From: Paraburkholderia ferrariae NBRC 106233
GTDB lineage: Bacteria > Pseudomonadota > Gammaproteobacteria > Burkholderiales > Burkholderiaceae
Assembly (NCBI RefSeq): GCF_000685035.1
Contig: NZ_BAYB01000037.1
Span: forward strand, 1-64,000
Length of the DNA: 64,000 bases
Direction of reading: 5' to 3'
The notes beneath the pieces are model-generated. The model searched no databases. It was given only the letters and a program-made list of their open reading frames with translations, and was not told the DNA's origin. Made by a program: the position numbers and the translations under genes. This document shows positions 56,220 to 64,000 of this stretch, in pieces (the stretch's first letter is position 1; each line of letters starts with the position of its first letter).

Positions 56220-57251
56220 TTATTCGGCGATCGGCTTGCCGCTAGCGTCCTTCACCTTCTCTTTCCACTGCGACTGGATCTCGTTCACGACCGATTGCGG
56301 CAGCGAGATGTAGTCGAGGTCGCTGGCAGCACCGCCGCCGTTCTTGAACGCCCAGTCGAAGAACTTGAGCGTTTCCTTGCCCTGATCCGGCTTGTCCTGC
56401 GCGGTGTGCAGCAGCACGAAGGTCGCGCCCACGACCGGCCATGCATCCTTGCCCGGCTCGTTCGTGAGGATCTGGTAGAACGACTTCTTCCAGTCGGCGC
56501 CGGCGGCAGCGGCCTTGAACGTTTCGGTGTTCGGCTCGACAACCGCGCCCGATTCATTCTTCATGGCAGTGTAGACCATGTGGTTTTGCTTGGCGTACGC
56601 CCACTCGACGTAGCCGATTGCGCCCGGCAGACGCTGCACGAAGGCCGCGACGCCGTCGTTGCCCTTGCCGCCCGTACCCGTCGGCCAGCTCACGGTCGTG
56701 CCTTCGCCAACCTTGCTCTTCCACTCGGGATTGACCTTCGAGAGGTAGTTCGTCCAGATGAAGCTGGTGCCCGAACCATCGGCGCGGCGGACCACGGCGA
56801 TGTCGAGATCAGGCAGCTTTGCCTTCGGGTTCAGCGCGACGATGGCCGGATCGTTCCACTTCTTGATCTTGCCGAGATAGATGTCGCCGAGCACTTCGCC
56901 CGACAGTACGATTTCGCCGGCCTTCACGCCCGGCACGTTGATCGCCGGCACGACGCCGCCGACCACCGTCGGGAACTGGAACAGGCCGTCCTTGGCCAGA
57001 TCGTCGTCCTTCAGCGGCGCGTCCGAGCCGGCGAAGTCAACGGTCTTGGCGATGATCTGCTTGATACCGCCCGACGAGCCGATGCCCTGGTAGTTCACCT
57101 TGCCGCCGCCCGACTTTTGATAGGCATCCGCCCATTTCGTGTAGATCGGTGCTGCGAAGGTGCTACCCGCGCCGGTGATATCGGCTGCCTGCGCTGCGAT
57201 CGCGAAGAGCGCGCCAGCAACGCCAGCAAGTGCGGTTTGCATCAATTTCAT
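56220..57251 (-). CDS. pstS: Periplasmic phosphate-binding protein PstS
   Basis: A 343-residue phosphate-binding protein. The signal peptide is residues 1-22 (cleavage after A-Q-A), the phosphate-binding [14 protein letters not shown] is at the mature start, and A-G-S-D-A-P and R-R-A-D-G-S-G-T-S follow. GGAGGTCTC precedes the ATG. The open frame upstream of 57251 is not coding. It is the first gene of the pst operon, with two Pho boxes ahead of it. Confidence 0.96.
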   Translation of the reverse strand: MKLMQTALAGVAGALFAIAAQAADITGAGSTFAAPIYTKWADAYQKSGGGKVNYQGIGSSGGIKQIIAKTVDFAGSDAPLKDDDLAKDGLFQFPTVVGGVVPAINVPGVKAGEIVLSGEVLGDIYLGKIKKWNDPAIVALNPKAKLPDLDIAVVRRADGSGTSFIWTNYLSKVNPEWKSKVGEGTTVSWPTGTGGKGNDGVAAFVQRLPGAIGYVEWAYAKQNHMVYTAMKNESGAVVEPNTETFKAAAAGADWKKSFYQILTNEPGKDAWPVVGATFVLLHTAQDKPDQGKETLKFFDWAFKNGGGAASDLDYISLPQSVVNEIQSQWKEKVKDASGKPIAE

Positions 57252-57305
57252 GAGACCTCCAGTGTGTGAGCGGATGAACGACACCGCGAAGCTTAGGGTC
57301 TCTTT

Positions 57306-57344
57306 GTGACAGTACCATGACGATTCATGAAGTGGCCGTGACAG
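57306..57344 (-). promoter_or_regulatory. Tandem Pho boxes of the pst operon
   Basis: On the minus strand CTGTCAC GGCC ACTTCAT then, 3 bases on, TCGTCAT GGTA CTGTCAC: two 18-bp sites, 21 bases apart (two helical turns), both with 7-4-7 layout. The nearer one is an excellent PhoB match. Confidence 0.85.
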
Positions 57345-57610
57345 TCCGATTACCGGATGAAAGGCGCTGGCAGCTTGCAGAAGGCGCTTGCACGAAGGCC
57401 GCGCCGGAGCCGTGGAGGCCCGTGCCACAAGCGTTTGGGAACATCGCGCAAAGGTTTGCCGCACGGCGGCGCAAGACCTTTGCGGGTGGGCTCGGACAGG
57501 CTTTCCGCGGCCCGAAAGCGTATTGAAAACAGTTCGGACAAGGCTACGAGCGGCCCGGTGCGATAGCGGGCCTGCCGCCCTCGCACCGGTGTAGGGACCT
57601 ACATCAATTT
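57345..57610. other. Region between pst promoter and glmM 3' end
   Basis: No gene seen. It contains an inverted repeat CGCAAAGGT (57447-57455) / ACCTTTGCG (57476-57484) without a T-tract; it may fold at the end of the glmM transcript. Confidence 0.4.
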
Positions 57611-58963
57611 TCAGGCGATGGCGCGCTTCACCGTGTCGGCTATGGTTTCGGCGTAGTGATTGGCATCGTGCTCTTCCTGCGCCTCGACCATCACGCGCAG
57701 CACAGGCTCGGTGCCCGAGGCGCGGATCAGCACGCGGCCGCGGCCCTTGAGCTCGGCCTCGGCGTCCGCCACCGACTTCCCGATCGCCGCGTTGCCCTTC
57801 CAGTCGGCGCCCTGGGCGATGCGCACGTTGATCAGGCGCTGCGGGAACAGCGTCACGCCATCGAGCAGTTGCGCGATCGTCTGGCCGCTGCGCTTCATCG
57901 CGGCCAGCACGAGCAGCGCCGACACGATGCCGTCGCCGGTCGTATGGCGGTCGAGCGACAGGATGTGGCCCGATCCTTCCGCGCCCAACTGCCAGCCGTG
58001 CTCGCGCAGTTGTTCCAGCACGTAGCGGTCGCCCACGGCGGCGCGCACGAACTTCACGCCGAGGCGCTCCACAGCCTGCTCGACCGCGAGGTTCGTCATG
58101 AGCGTGCCCACGGCGCCGCCCACCTTGCCGTCCGTCGCGATGCGGTCCTTCACCAGCACGTAGAGCAGTTCGTCGCCGTTGAAGAGGCGGCCGTGCGAAT
58201 CCACGATCTGCAGGCGGTCCGCGTCGCCGTCGAGGGCGATGCCCAGATCGGCGTGATTCGCGCGCACCGCGCGCACGAGCGCATCGGGCGCCGTCGCGCC
58301 CACGCCGTCGTTGATGTTGAAGCCGTTCGGCGAAACGCCGATGGGAATCACGTCCGCACCCAGTTCGTGGAACACGTGCGGCGCGATGTCGTAGCCCGCG
58401 CCGTTGGCGCAGTCCACCACGAGCTTCAGCCCGCGCAGGTTATACGCCTGCGGGAACGTGCTCTTGCAGAACTCGATGTAGCGGCCGCCCGCATCGTGCA
58501 GGCGCCGCGCGCGGCCAAGCTGCTCCGAAGGCGCGCAGTCGAGCGGCAGATCCAGTTGCGCCTCGATCTGCGTTTCGACTTCGTCGGGCAGCTTGTTGCC
58601 GTCCGCGGAGAAGAACTTGATGCCGTTGTCGTAGTACGGATTGTGCGAGGCGCTGATCACGACGCCCGCCGCGAGCCGCAGCGCGCGCGTGAGATAGGCG
58701 ATGCCGGGCGTGGTCATCGGGCCGGCCAGCATCACGTCGATGCCCGCCGCCGAGAGCCCCGCTTCGAGCGACGCCTCCAGCATATAGCCCGAGATGCGCG
58801 TGTCCTTGCCGATCAGCACGGCCGGACGCGGCCCCCCCGATGCCGCCGAACCCGCGAGCACCTTGCCCGCCGCGTAGCCCAGCCGCAGCACGAAATCCGG
58901 CGTGATCGGCGCTGCGCCAACCTTGCCCCGCACCCCATCGGTGCCGAAATATCGACGTCCCAT
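57611..58963 (-). CDS. glmM: Phosphoglucosamine mutase
   Basis: A 450-residue alpha-phosphohexomutase that converts glucosamine-6-phosphate to glucosamine-1-phosphate for peptidoglycan and LPS precursors. The phosphoserine is near residue 103 in [14 protein letters not shown], the metal loop is D-G-D-A-D-R, and the phosphate-binding loop [10 protein letters not shown] is at the end. It follows folP by 33 bases (the common ftsH-folP-glmM order). Confidence 0.97.
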   Translation of the reverse strand: MGRRYFGTDGVRGKVGAAPITPDFVLRLGYAAGKVLAGSAASGGPRPAVLIGKDTRISGYMLEASLEAGLSAAGIDVMLAGPMTTPGIAYLTRALRLAAGVVISASHNPYYDNGIKFFSADGNKLPDEVETQIEAQLDLPLDCAPSEQLGRARRLHDAGGRYIEFCKSTFPQAYNLRGLKLVVDCANGAGYDIAPHVFHELGADVIPIGVSPNGFNINDGVGATAPDALVRAVRANHADLGIALDGDADRLQIVDSHGRLFNGDELLYVLVKDRIATDGKVGGAVGTLMTNLAVEQAVERLGVKFVRAAVGDRYVLEQLREHGWQLGAEGSGHILSLDRHTTGDGIVSALLVLAAMKRSGQTIAQLLDGVTLFPQRLINVRIAQGADWKGNAAIGKSVADAEAELKGRGRVLIRASGTEPVLRVMVEAQEEHDANHYAETIADTVKRAIA

Positions 58964-58996
58964 CCTTCGATCCCTCTCTTTCTCTCTATCTGCTAT

Positions 58997-59938
58997 TCAG
59001 TGATGCGCATGGGGGACCGGCCGGCGCGCGGCCTCGCGCACGGCACCCCATACCTTCAGGGCGTCCACGGTCTGCGCAACGTCGTGGACGCGAATAATGG
59101 CGGCTCCCCGCTCGGCGGCGCACACCGCGGCGGCCACGCTCGCGGCAATGCGCCCGGGCGCGGGGCGGTTCACGAGCGCCCCCAGCATCGACTTGCGCGA
59201 CATGCCGGCAAGCACCGGGTACGGCGCAACGCCGCGAGGCACACGCGGCGCCGTATCCGGCAGATGCGCGAGCAACGCGTAGTTGTGCTCGATCACCGCC
59301 TTGCCGAAACCAAAGCCCGGATCGACGCTGATGCGCGCCTTCGCCACGCCCGCCGCCTCCAGTTCGGCGGCACGCGCCGCCAGAAACTCGCGCACTTCGC
59401 GCACCACGTCGGCATACGCCGGCTCGCCCAGCTGCATCGTTTGCGGCTCACCGAGCATGTGCATCACGCACAGGCCGCAGTTGGCCGCGCGCACCGCGTC
59501 GATCGCGCCGGGCATGCGAAAGCCCCAGATGTCGTTGATCAGGTCCGCACCGGCCGCCAGCGCGTGACGCATCACTTCCGGCTTGTACGTATCGACCGAA
59601 ATCGGAACATTCGCGGCGCGCAACTGCTCGACGAGCGGAATCACGCGTTCGAGCTCTTCGTCGAGCGGCACCGGCGGCGCGCCCGGGCGCGTCGATTCGC
59701 CGCCGATATCGATCAGGTCCGCCCCGTCCAGCAGCATCTGCTCGGCGCGCCGCAGCGCCTCGCCACGATCCACATACCGGCCTCCGTCCGAAAACGAATC
59801 GGGCGTGGTGTTCAGAATGCCCATCACGAGCGGGCGCCCGAAAGTCAGCGTGAAGCGGCCGCACTGCAGCGGCTCGGGTCTGAGCTCACTTGCCGGCGTG
59901 GTTGCCAGCCCAGTTGTCAGATTACCTTGCGAAACCAT
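58997..59938 (-). CDS. folP: Dihydropteroate synthase
   Basis: A 313-residue enzyme joining p-aminobenzoate to dihydropterin pyrophosphate in folate synthesis; target of sulfonamides. The motifs M-G-I-L-N-T-T-P-D-S-F-S-D-G-G and G-A-D-L-I-D-I-G-G-E-S-T-R-P-G are complete. The ATG at 59938 is preferred over an upstream in-frame start. The N-terminal 35 residues are variable. Confidence 0.96.
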   Translation of the reverse strand: MVSQGNLTTGLATTPASELRPEPLQCGRFTLTFGRPLVMGILNTTPDSFSDGGRYVDRGEALRRAEQMLLDGADLIDIGGESTRPGAPPVPLDEELERVIPLVEQLRAANVPISVDTYKPEVMRHALAAGADLINDIWGFRMPGAIDAVRAANCGLCVMHMLGEPQTMQLGEPAYADVVREVREFLAARAAELEAAGVAKARISVDPGFGFGKAVIEHNYALLAHLPDTAPRVPRGVAPYPVLAGMSRKSMLGALVNRPAPGRIAASVAAAVCAAERGAAIIRVHDVAQTVDALKVWGAVREAARRPVPHAHH

Positions 59939-60006
59939 ATGGGGCACGTCAATGAACGTCAGATATGTAACAACTCGTGCTCGCCACAACGAACACCGAG
60001 AAATGC

Positions 60007-60040
60007 AAAACGGGCCGATGTGATCCTCACACCGGCCCGC
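60007..60040 (-). terminator. Terminator after ftsH
   Basis: On the minus strand CGGGCCGGTGTGA / TCACATCGGCCCG followed by TTTTGCATTT, between ftsH and folP. Confidence 0.75.
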
Positions 60041-60058
60041 AACTTTACTCGATCTGGC

Positions 60059-61948
60059 TTATGCCGGCGCGGTCGCGTTGCCCGGCTTCACCTCGGTGCC
60101 CGCGCTGCCGCCCGACGACGACGCGTCGCCCGCGCTCGGCGTGCTCTTCGGCGAACGCGGCGGACGACCGGCCATGATGTCGTTGATCTGATCGGCGTCG
60201 ATCGTTTCCCACTCCATCAGCGCGGCGGTCATGGCTTCGACCTTGTCGCGATTCTCGTCCAGCAGGCGCTTCGCGAGGCTGTACTGCTCGTCCAGCACGC
60301 GGCGGATTTCCGCATCCACCTTCTGCTGCGTGGCTTCCGAAATCGCACGCGTGAAGCCCTTGCCGAACGGGCCGCCGTCGTTTTCGTCGTCCACGTAGAC
60401 CATCGGCCCGAGGGCATCGGTCATGCCGAAGCGCGCCACCATCGCGCGGGCCGTCTGGGTCGCCTTGTTGAAGTCGTCCGAAGCACCCGTGCTGAGCAGG
60501 TTCAGGAACAGCTCTTCCGCCACGCGGCCGCCGAACAGAATGGCCAGACGATCGAGCAGATAGTCCTTCGAGTACGTTTCGTTGTCGTGCTCCGGCAACT
60601 GCCAGGTCACGCCCAGCGCGCGGCCGCGCGGGATGATCGTCACCTTGTGCACCGGATCGGCCTTCGGCAGCAGCTTCGCGATCACGGCGTGGCCGGACTC
60701 GTGGTACGCCGTCGCACGCTTGGCTTCCTCGCGGATCACGGCCGACTTGCGCTCCGGACCCATGAAGATCTTGTCCTTGGCATCTTCGAAGTCCTGCATT
60801 TCGACGATGCGCTTGCCGCGGCGCGCCGCGAACAGTGCCGCCTCGTTCACGAGGTTCGCGAGATCCGCACCCGAGAAGCCCGGCGTGCCGCGCGCGATGA
60901 CCGCTGCGTCCACGTCGTTGGCGATCGGCACCTTGCGCAGGTGCACCTTCATGATCTGCTCGCGGCCGCGGATGTCCGGCAGGCCCACATAGACCTGGCG
61001 GTCGAAACGGCCCGGACGCAGCAGCGCCTTGTCGAGCACGTCCGAGCGGTTCGTCGCAGCGATCACGATGACGCCCGAGTTCGCCTCGAAGCCGTCCATC
61101 TCGACCAGCATCTGGTTCAGGGTCTGCTCGCGCTCGTCGTTGCCGCCGCCCATGCCGGCGCCGCGATGGCGGCCGACCGCGTCGATTTCGTCGATGAACA
61201 CGATGCACGGCGCATGCTTCTTGGCCTGCTCGAACATGTCGCGCACGCGGGCCGCGCCCACGCCGACGAACATTTCCACGAAGTCCGAACCCGAAATGCT
61301 GAAGAACGGCACCTTCGCCTCGCCGGCAATGGCGCGCGCAAGCAGCGTCTTGCCGGTACCCGGAGGCCCGACCAGCAGCACGCCGCGCGGAATGCGCCCG
61401 CCCAGCTTCTGGAACTTCTGCGGGTCGCGCAGGAAGTCCACGAGTTCGGACACTTCCTCCTTCGCTTCGTCGCAGCCCGCGACGTCGGAAAAGTTCACCG
61501 CATTGTTGTTCTCGTCGATCAGCCTCGCGCGCGATTTACCGAAGGAGAACGCCCCGCCTTTGCCGCCCCCCTGCATCTGCCTCATCATGTAGAACCAGAA
61601 CACGATGATGAGGATGGTAGGCCCGAGGTAGTACAGCGCGGACACGAGGGCGTTCGGCTCTTCGTCAGCCTTGCCGCTCACCTGCACGCCGTATTTCATC
61701 AGGTCGCCGACCATCCAGATGTCGCCGGGCGACACGATCTGGTATTTCTGGCCATCAGCTGGAGTGACCGTGAGGTTCCGCCCCTGCACCACGACGTTCT
61801 TGACCTTGCCGTTCTTTGCGTCGTCCATGAACTGCGAATAGGAAACGCCTTCCTGGACACGGGGCTTGTCGAACTGCTTGAACACCGTAAACAGCACCAG
61901 TGCGATCACCAGCCACACTGCTGCCTTGGAAAACATGTTGTTGTTCAA
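60059..61948 (-). CDS. ftsH: ATP-dependent zinc metalloprotease FtsH
   Basis: A 629-residue membrane-anchored AAA+ protease with two N-terminal helices (about 5-25 and 103-122). Walker A G-P-P-G-T-G-K-T is at about 194-201, Walker B V-F-I-D-E-I-D is present, the second region of homology ends R-P-G-R-F-D-R, and the zinc motif H-E-S-G-H is at about 416-420. The C-terminal tail is low complexity ([13 protein letters not shown]). It degrades LpxC and sigma-32 in E. coli. Confidence 0.97.
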   Translation of the reverse strand: MNNNMFSKAAVWLVIALVLFTVFKQFDKPRVQEGVSYSQFMDDAKNGKVKNVVVQGRNLTVTPADGQKYQIVSPGDIWMVGDLMKYGVQVSGKADEEPNALVSALYYLGPTILIIVFWFYMMRQMQGGGKGGAFSFGKSRARLIDENNNAVNFSDVAGCDEAKEEVSELVDFLRDPQKFQKLGGRIPRGVLLVGPPGTGKTLLARAIAGEAKVPFFSISGSDFVEMFVGVGAARVRDMFEQAKKHAPCIVFIDEIDAVGRHRGAGMGGGNDEREQTLNQMLVEMDGFEANSGVIVIAATNRSDVLDKALLRPGRFDRQVYVGLPDIRGREQIMKVHLRKVPIANDVDAAVIARGTPGFSGADLANLVNEAALFAARRGKRIVEMQDFEDAKDKIFMGPERKSAVIREEAKRATAYHESGHAVIAKLLPKADPVHKVTIIPRGRALGVTWQLPEHDNETYSKDYLLDRLAILFGGRVAEELFLNLLSTGASDDFNKATQTARAMVARFGMTDALGPMVYVDDENDGGPFGKGFTRAISEATQQKVDAEIRRVLDEQYSLAKRLLDENRDKVEAMTAALMEWETIDADQINDIMAGRPPRSPKSTPSAGDASSSGGSAGTEVKPGNATAPA

Positions 61949-62154
61949 AGCACCACTCCTTCACTCATTGACGGGCGCCTACATTTGCCTTGCGGCACCA
62001 CCAAAGCATTCTAATCCAGTACGTCAGGCCCTGCCATAACGATTCGCTAAGGCAGGAATAGCCTCAGAGCCTTGTCCGGCGAGGCTCCCAGCGGCCTTTC
62101 GGGCTCCCTGGAGGCAAACGCCCGCCGCTCTTGCGCACCAGAACCGATCCCCGC

Positions 62155-62817
62155 CTAGCGGGGCCGCTTCAGCTGTTTACCCAATATAAACGTTTCGGCC
62201 GATTTGTCCCGCGAAGCCTTGGGCTTGCGGGCGGCCACGATCTTGAACTGATGCTTGAACTTCTCGACAATCTGGCTGTAGCCACTGCCGTGAAAGCATT
62301 TTACTAAAAGGGCACCATCCGGCTTCAGATGATTCTGTGAAAACTCGAGCGCGAGATCGCACACGTGCTCGATGCGCGCGGAATCCGCCGAAGCCACCCC
62401 CGACAGATTGGGCGCCATATCCGAAATTACAAGGTCGACCGGACGGCCGCCCACGCGCTCTTCGAGTTGCGCGAGCACGTCGTCTTCGCGGAAGTCGCCC
62501 TGGATGAAATCCACGTCGGCGATCGGCTCCATCGGCAACAGGTCGAGCGCGATAATCGTGCCGTCGATGCCGCCCGCGCGCTGGTCGTCGCGCTTCGTGC
62601 CCTGCGCGAGCTTGTTGCGCGCGTACTGGCTCCAGCTGCCGGGCGCTGCGCCCAGGTCCACGATCACCATGCCGGGGCGGATCAGCTTGTCCTGCTCGTC
62701 GATTTCCTTGAGCTTGTACGCAGCACGGGCACGATAGCCCTCCCGCTGCGCCATTTTCACGTAGGGGTCGTTGATATGGTCGTGCAGCCACGACTGGTTG
62801 AAACGGTTCTTTGCCAT
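62155..62817 (-). CDS. rlmE: 23S rRNA (uridine2552-2'-O)-methyltransferase
   Basis: A 220-residue FtsJ/RrmJ methyltransferase that modifies U2552 in 23S rRNA, heat-shock linked and usually beside ftsH. The SAM motif [12 protein letters not shown] is at about residue 50, with the catalytic K-D-K-E tetrad spread along the protein (K in Y-K-L-K-E, D in S-D-M-A-P-N). An insertion of about ten residues ([10 protein letters not shown]) follows the SAM loop. Confidence 0.95.
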   Translation of the reverse strand: MAKNRFNQSWLHDHINDPYVKMAQREGYRARAAYKLKEIDEQDKLIRPGMVIVDLGAAPGSWSQYARNKLAQGTKRDDQRAGGIDGTIIALDLLPMEPIADVDFIQGDFREDDVLAQLEERVGGRPVDLVISDMAPNLSGVASADSARIEHVCDLALEFSQNHLKPDGALLVKCFHGSGYSQIVEKFKHQFKIVAARKPKASRDKSAETFILGKQLKRPR

Positions 62818-63059
62818 TAAAGATGAACTCTTGCTGCGTGATTGCGCGCTTTTAGCGGATAATACGCGTTTTATTCGTGCGGCCGTCGCGGCCTGTCCGG
62901 CTCGTTCGCGCCGGCCTTCCGCCCGCGTCTTGCCGATTCCACGGTTTTTTGTCCGTTGTTCCGATGCGCAGCCCGCGAGGCGTGCCGCTCATGCCGCAAG
63001 CATGATACGCATGGCCGCCCGCCGGACGCCCGTCATTTTAGTCGAGTCTGCCACATCCC

Positions 63060-63605
63060 ATGCCCGCCCTTACTCTTACTGCCGAACAGCGCGCCGGTCT
63101 GCGCTCCGAGGCGCATGCGCTCAAACCGGTTGTGCTCGTCGGCGCGGAAGGGTTGACCGACGCCGTCCTCAAGGAAATCAAGGTGCACCTCGCGGCGCAC
63201 CAGCTCATCAAGATCCGCGTGTTCGGCGACGAGCGCGAAGAGCGCATTGCCGTCTACGAAGAGATCTGCGACCGGCTCAATGCCGCGCCGGTCCAGCATA
63301 TCGGCAAGCTGCTCGTGATCTGGAAGCCCGAGGAAGCGGCGCCGAAGACCACCACCGCGCGCGCCGGCGCGCGCGGCACCGTCAAGCGCCCTGCCGGCGA
63401 CGTGCCGAGCGCAGGCGAAGCGAGCCGGCGCGGCGCGGCGCCCCGCGTCATGAAGGTCGTCAAGCCTTCCGACAACCCGATGCGCAAGCCGAAGTCGCAG
63501 AAAGTGACCGTCAAGGGCAACGAGCGCGTGACGCAAGGCGGCAACATCAAGCGCGCCAAGAAGCGCCAGACCAGCAGCAAGCGCGTCCATCAGGGCTCGA
63601 AGTAA
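63060..63605 (+). CDS. yhbY: YhbY family RNA-binding (CRM domain) protein
   Basis: A 181-residue protein. The first 95 residues are a YhbY/CRM domain (R-S-E-A-H-A-L-K-P-V-V-L-V-G-A-E-G-L-T and H-Q-L-I-K-I-R-V-F-G-D), linked to 50S assembly in E. coli. The remaining 85 residues are a basic, disordered extension rich in R, K and A, absent from E. coli YhbY and probably an RNA-binding tail. It is divergent from rlmE, a usual arrangement for two ribosome-assembly genes. Confidence 0.92.
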   Translation: MPALTLTAEQRAGLRSEAHALKPVVLVGAEGLTDAVLKEIKVHLAAHQLIKIRVFGDEREERIAVYEEICDRLNAAPVQHIGKLLVIWKPEEAAPKTTTARAGARGTVKRPAGDVPSAGEASRRGAAPRVMKVVKPSDNPMRKPKSQKVTVKGNERVTQGGNIKRAKKRQTSSKRVHQGSK

Positions 63606-63639
63606 GCTGCCCTGAATCTCCAGCGCAGAAACCCGGAAG

Positions 63640-63667
63640 CGCCGCCCGCACCCGCCGGCGGCGTTTT
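63640..63667 (+). terminator. Terminator after yhbY
   Basis: GCCGCC ... GGCGGC stem with a CCCGC loop region and a run of six T. Confidence 0.75.
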
Positions 63668-63705
63668 TTCGTGCTTTTCCGGTTTAGCGGGAGATGCGCT
63701 GCGCC

Positions 63706-64000
63706 TCAGCGCGAGGCGCCCCGCGGCGCCGCACTGCGCGTAGAAGGCAGCAGCCAGACGAGCGCGACGCCCAGCAGGCTCTCGATCAGATAGAAGAGAC
63801 TCGATACGCCGTGCAGCATGCCGAAACGGCTCGCATACGGCGAATTGGCAATGTCCACGCCGGCGTTCATGGCCTCTACGCGCATTGCGTTCATGAACGG
63901 CTGCAGCGCGAAATACCCCACCAGCACGCACACCAGCATCCCGGCCAGCAGCCAGCGCAAGCGGCGGTACTGCACGGCCCCGCGCCGCGCCAGCCCGTTC
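63706..64000 (-). CDS. DUF4149 membrane protein, C-terminal part (runs off the window)
   Basis: The last 97 codons of a small membrane protein of the DUF4149 family. Visible are R-R-L-R-W-L-L-A-G-M-L-V-C-V-L-V-G-Y-F-A-L-Q-P-F-M-N-A-M and F-G-M-L-H-G-V-S-S-L-F-Y-L-I-E-S-L-L-G. The N-terminal helix lies beyond the right edge. Its usual neighbour in Burkholderia is the yhbY/rlmE/ftsH group, as here. Function unknown. Confidence 0.8.
   Translation of the reverse strand, partial: NGLARRGAVQYRRLRWLLAGMLVCVLVGYFALQPFMNAMRVEAMNAGVDIANSPYASRFGMLHGVSSLFYLIESLLGVALVWLLPSTRSAAPRGASR

Noticed and set aside
57447-57484. Inverted repeat as a rho-independent terminator of glmM
   Set aside because: Good 9-bp arms but no T-tract on the minus strand, so only listed as a possible fold.
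57656-62014. A 1452-codon open frame on the plus strand
   Set aside because: It runs antisense through glmM, folP and ftsH, which are all clear genes. High GC leaves opposite frames open; its composition (His/Arg rich) is that of a shadow.

Overview
The window is GC-rich chromosomal DNA from a betaproteobacterium, almost certainly Burkholderia sensu lato (Burkholderia, Paraburkholderia, Caballeronia or a close genus). The protein sequences, the high-GC codon use, an FtrABCD ferrous-iron locus, a DUF3563 mini-gene, an imuA-imuB-dnaE2 cassette and the pst-pho cluster order all fit this. I could not run a database search, so the genus is inference. Most of the window is ordinary core genome. There is no intact prophage, insertion sequence or CRISPR array.

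Layout. 1-4146: a minus-strand histidine-degradation segment (IclR regulator, polar amino acid ABC importer, HutD, partial HutF) with a perfect palindromic operator at 4212-4230. 4231-5707: an accessory scar holding an internally deleted GH24 lysozyme overlapping an LprI-like lysozyme-inhibitor gene, a broken minus-strand gene and a diverged relic of a symporter 3' end. 5708-10203: VC_2705-type sodium/solute symporter, its DUF4212 partner and acetyl-CoA synthetase. 10552-13941: EamA transporter, UPF0114 protein, class I fumarase. 14157-18271: iron storage and TonB energisation (bfr, murI, bfd, a 20-residue membrane peptide, tonB-exbB-exbD), with a Fur-like box before bfd and a terminator-like hairpin directly before tonB. 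18668-22220: LysR/pirin pair, OsmC, DUF1857, HemP. 22493-26309: FtrABCD ferrous-iron uptake plus a GlcG/HbpS-like gene behind a Fur-like box. 26685-34781: uvrB, aromatic/aspartate aminotransferase, patatin, 3-hydroxybutyrate dehydrogenase, aldo/keto reductase, rlmJ. 34819-37609: a secreted proline-rich protein, DUF3563, a cueR/copZ copper switch and an RmlD-like reductase. 37643-43665: the SOS mutagenesis cassette imuA-imuB-dnaE2 with a LexA box. 43843-44465: two gene stumps (autotransporter passenger and a C-x2-C protein) joined head to head beside tRNA-Pro. 44812-57344: a phosphate block (sixA, olsB, ppx, ppk, phoR, phoB, phoU, pstB, pstA, pstC, pstS) with Pho-box-like sites before olsB, ppk and pstS. 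57611-64000: glmM, folP, ftsH, rlmE, yhbY and a partial DUF4149 gene.

Two regulatory themes tie the window together. Iron: Fur-like sites precede bfd, hemP and ftrA. Phosphate: candidate PhoB sites precede the transporter, polyphosphate kinase and a probable ornithine-lipid acyltransferase, so phosphate uptake, polyphosphate storage and phosphorus-free membrane lipid synthesis may respond together. The best candidates for something undescribed are the 20-residue peptide plus hairpin in front of tonB, the lysozyme/inhibitor pair with its preserved catalytic triad, and two G-tract arrays that could form quadruplexes.
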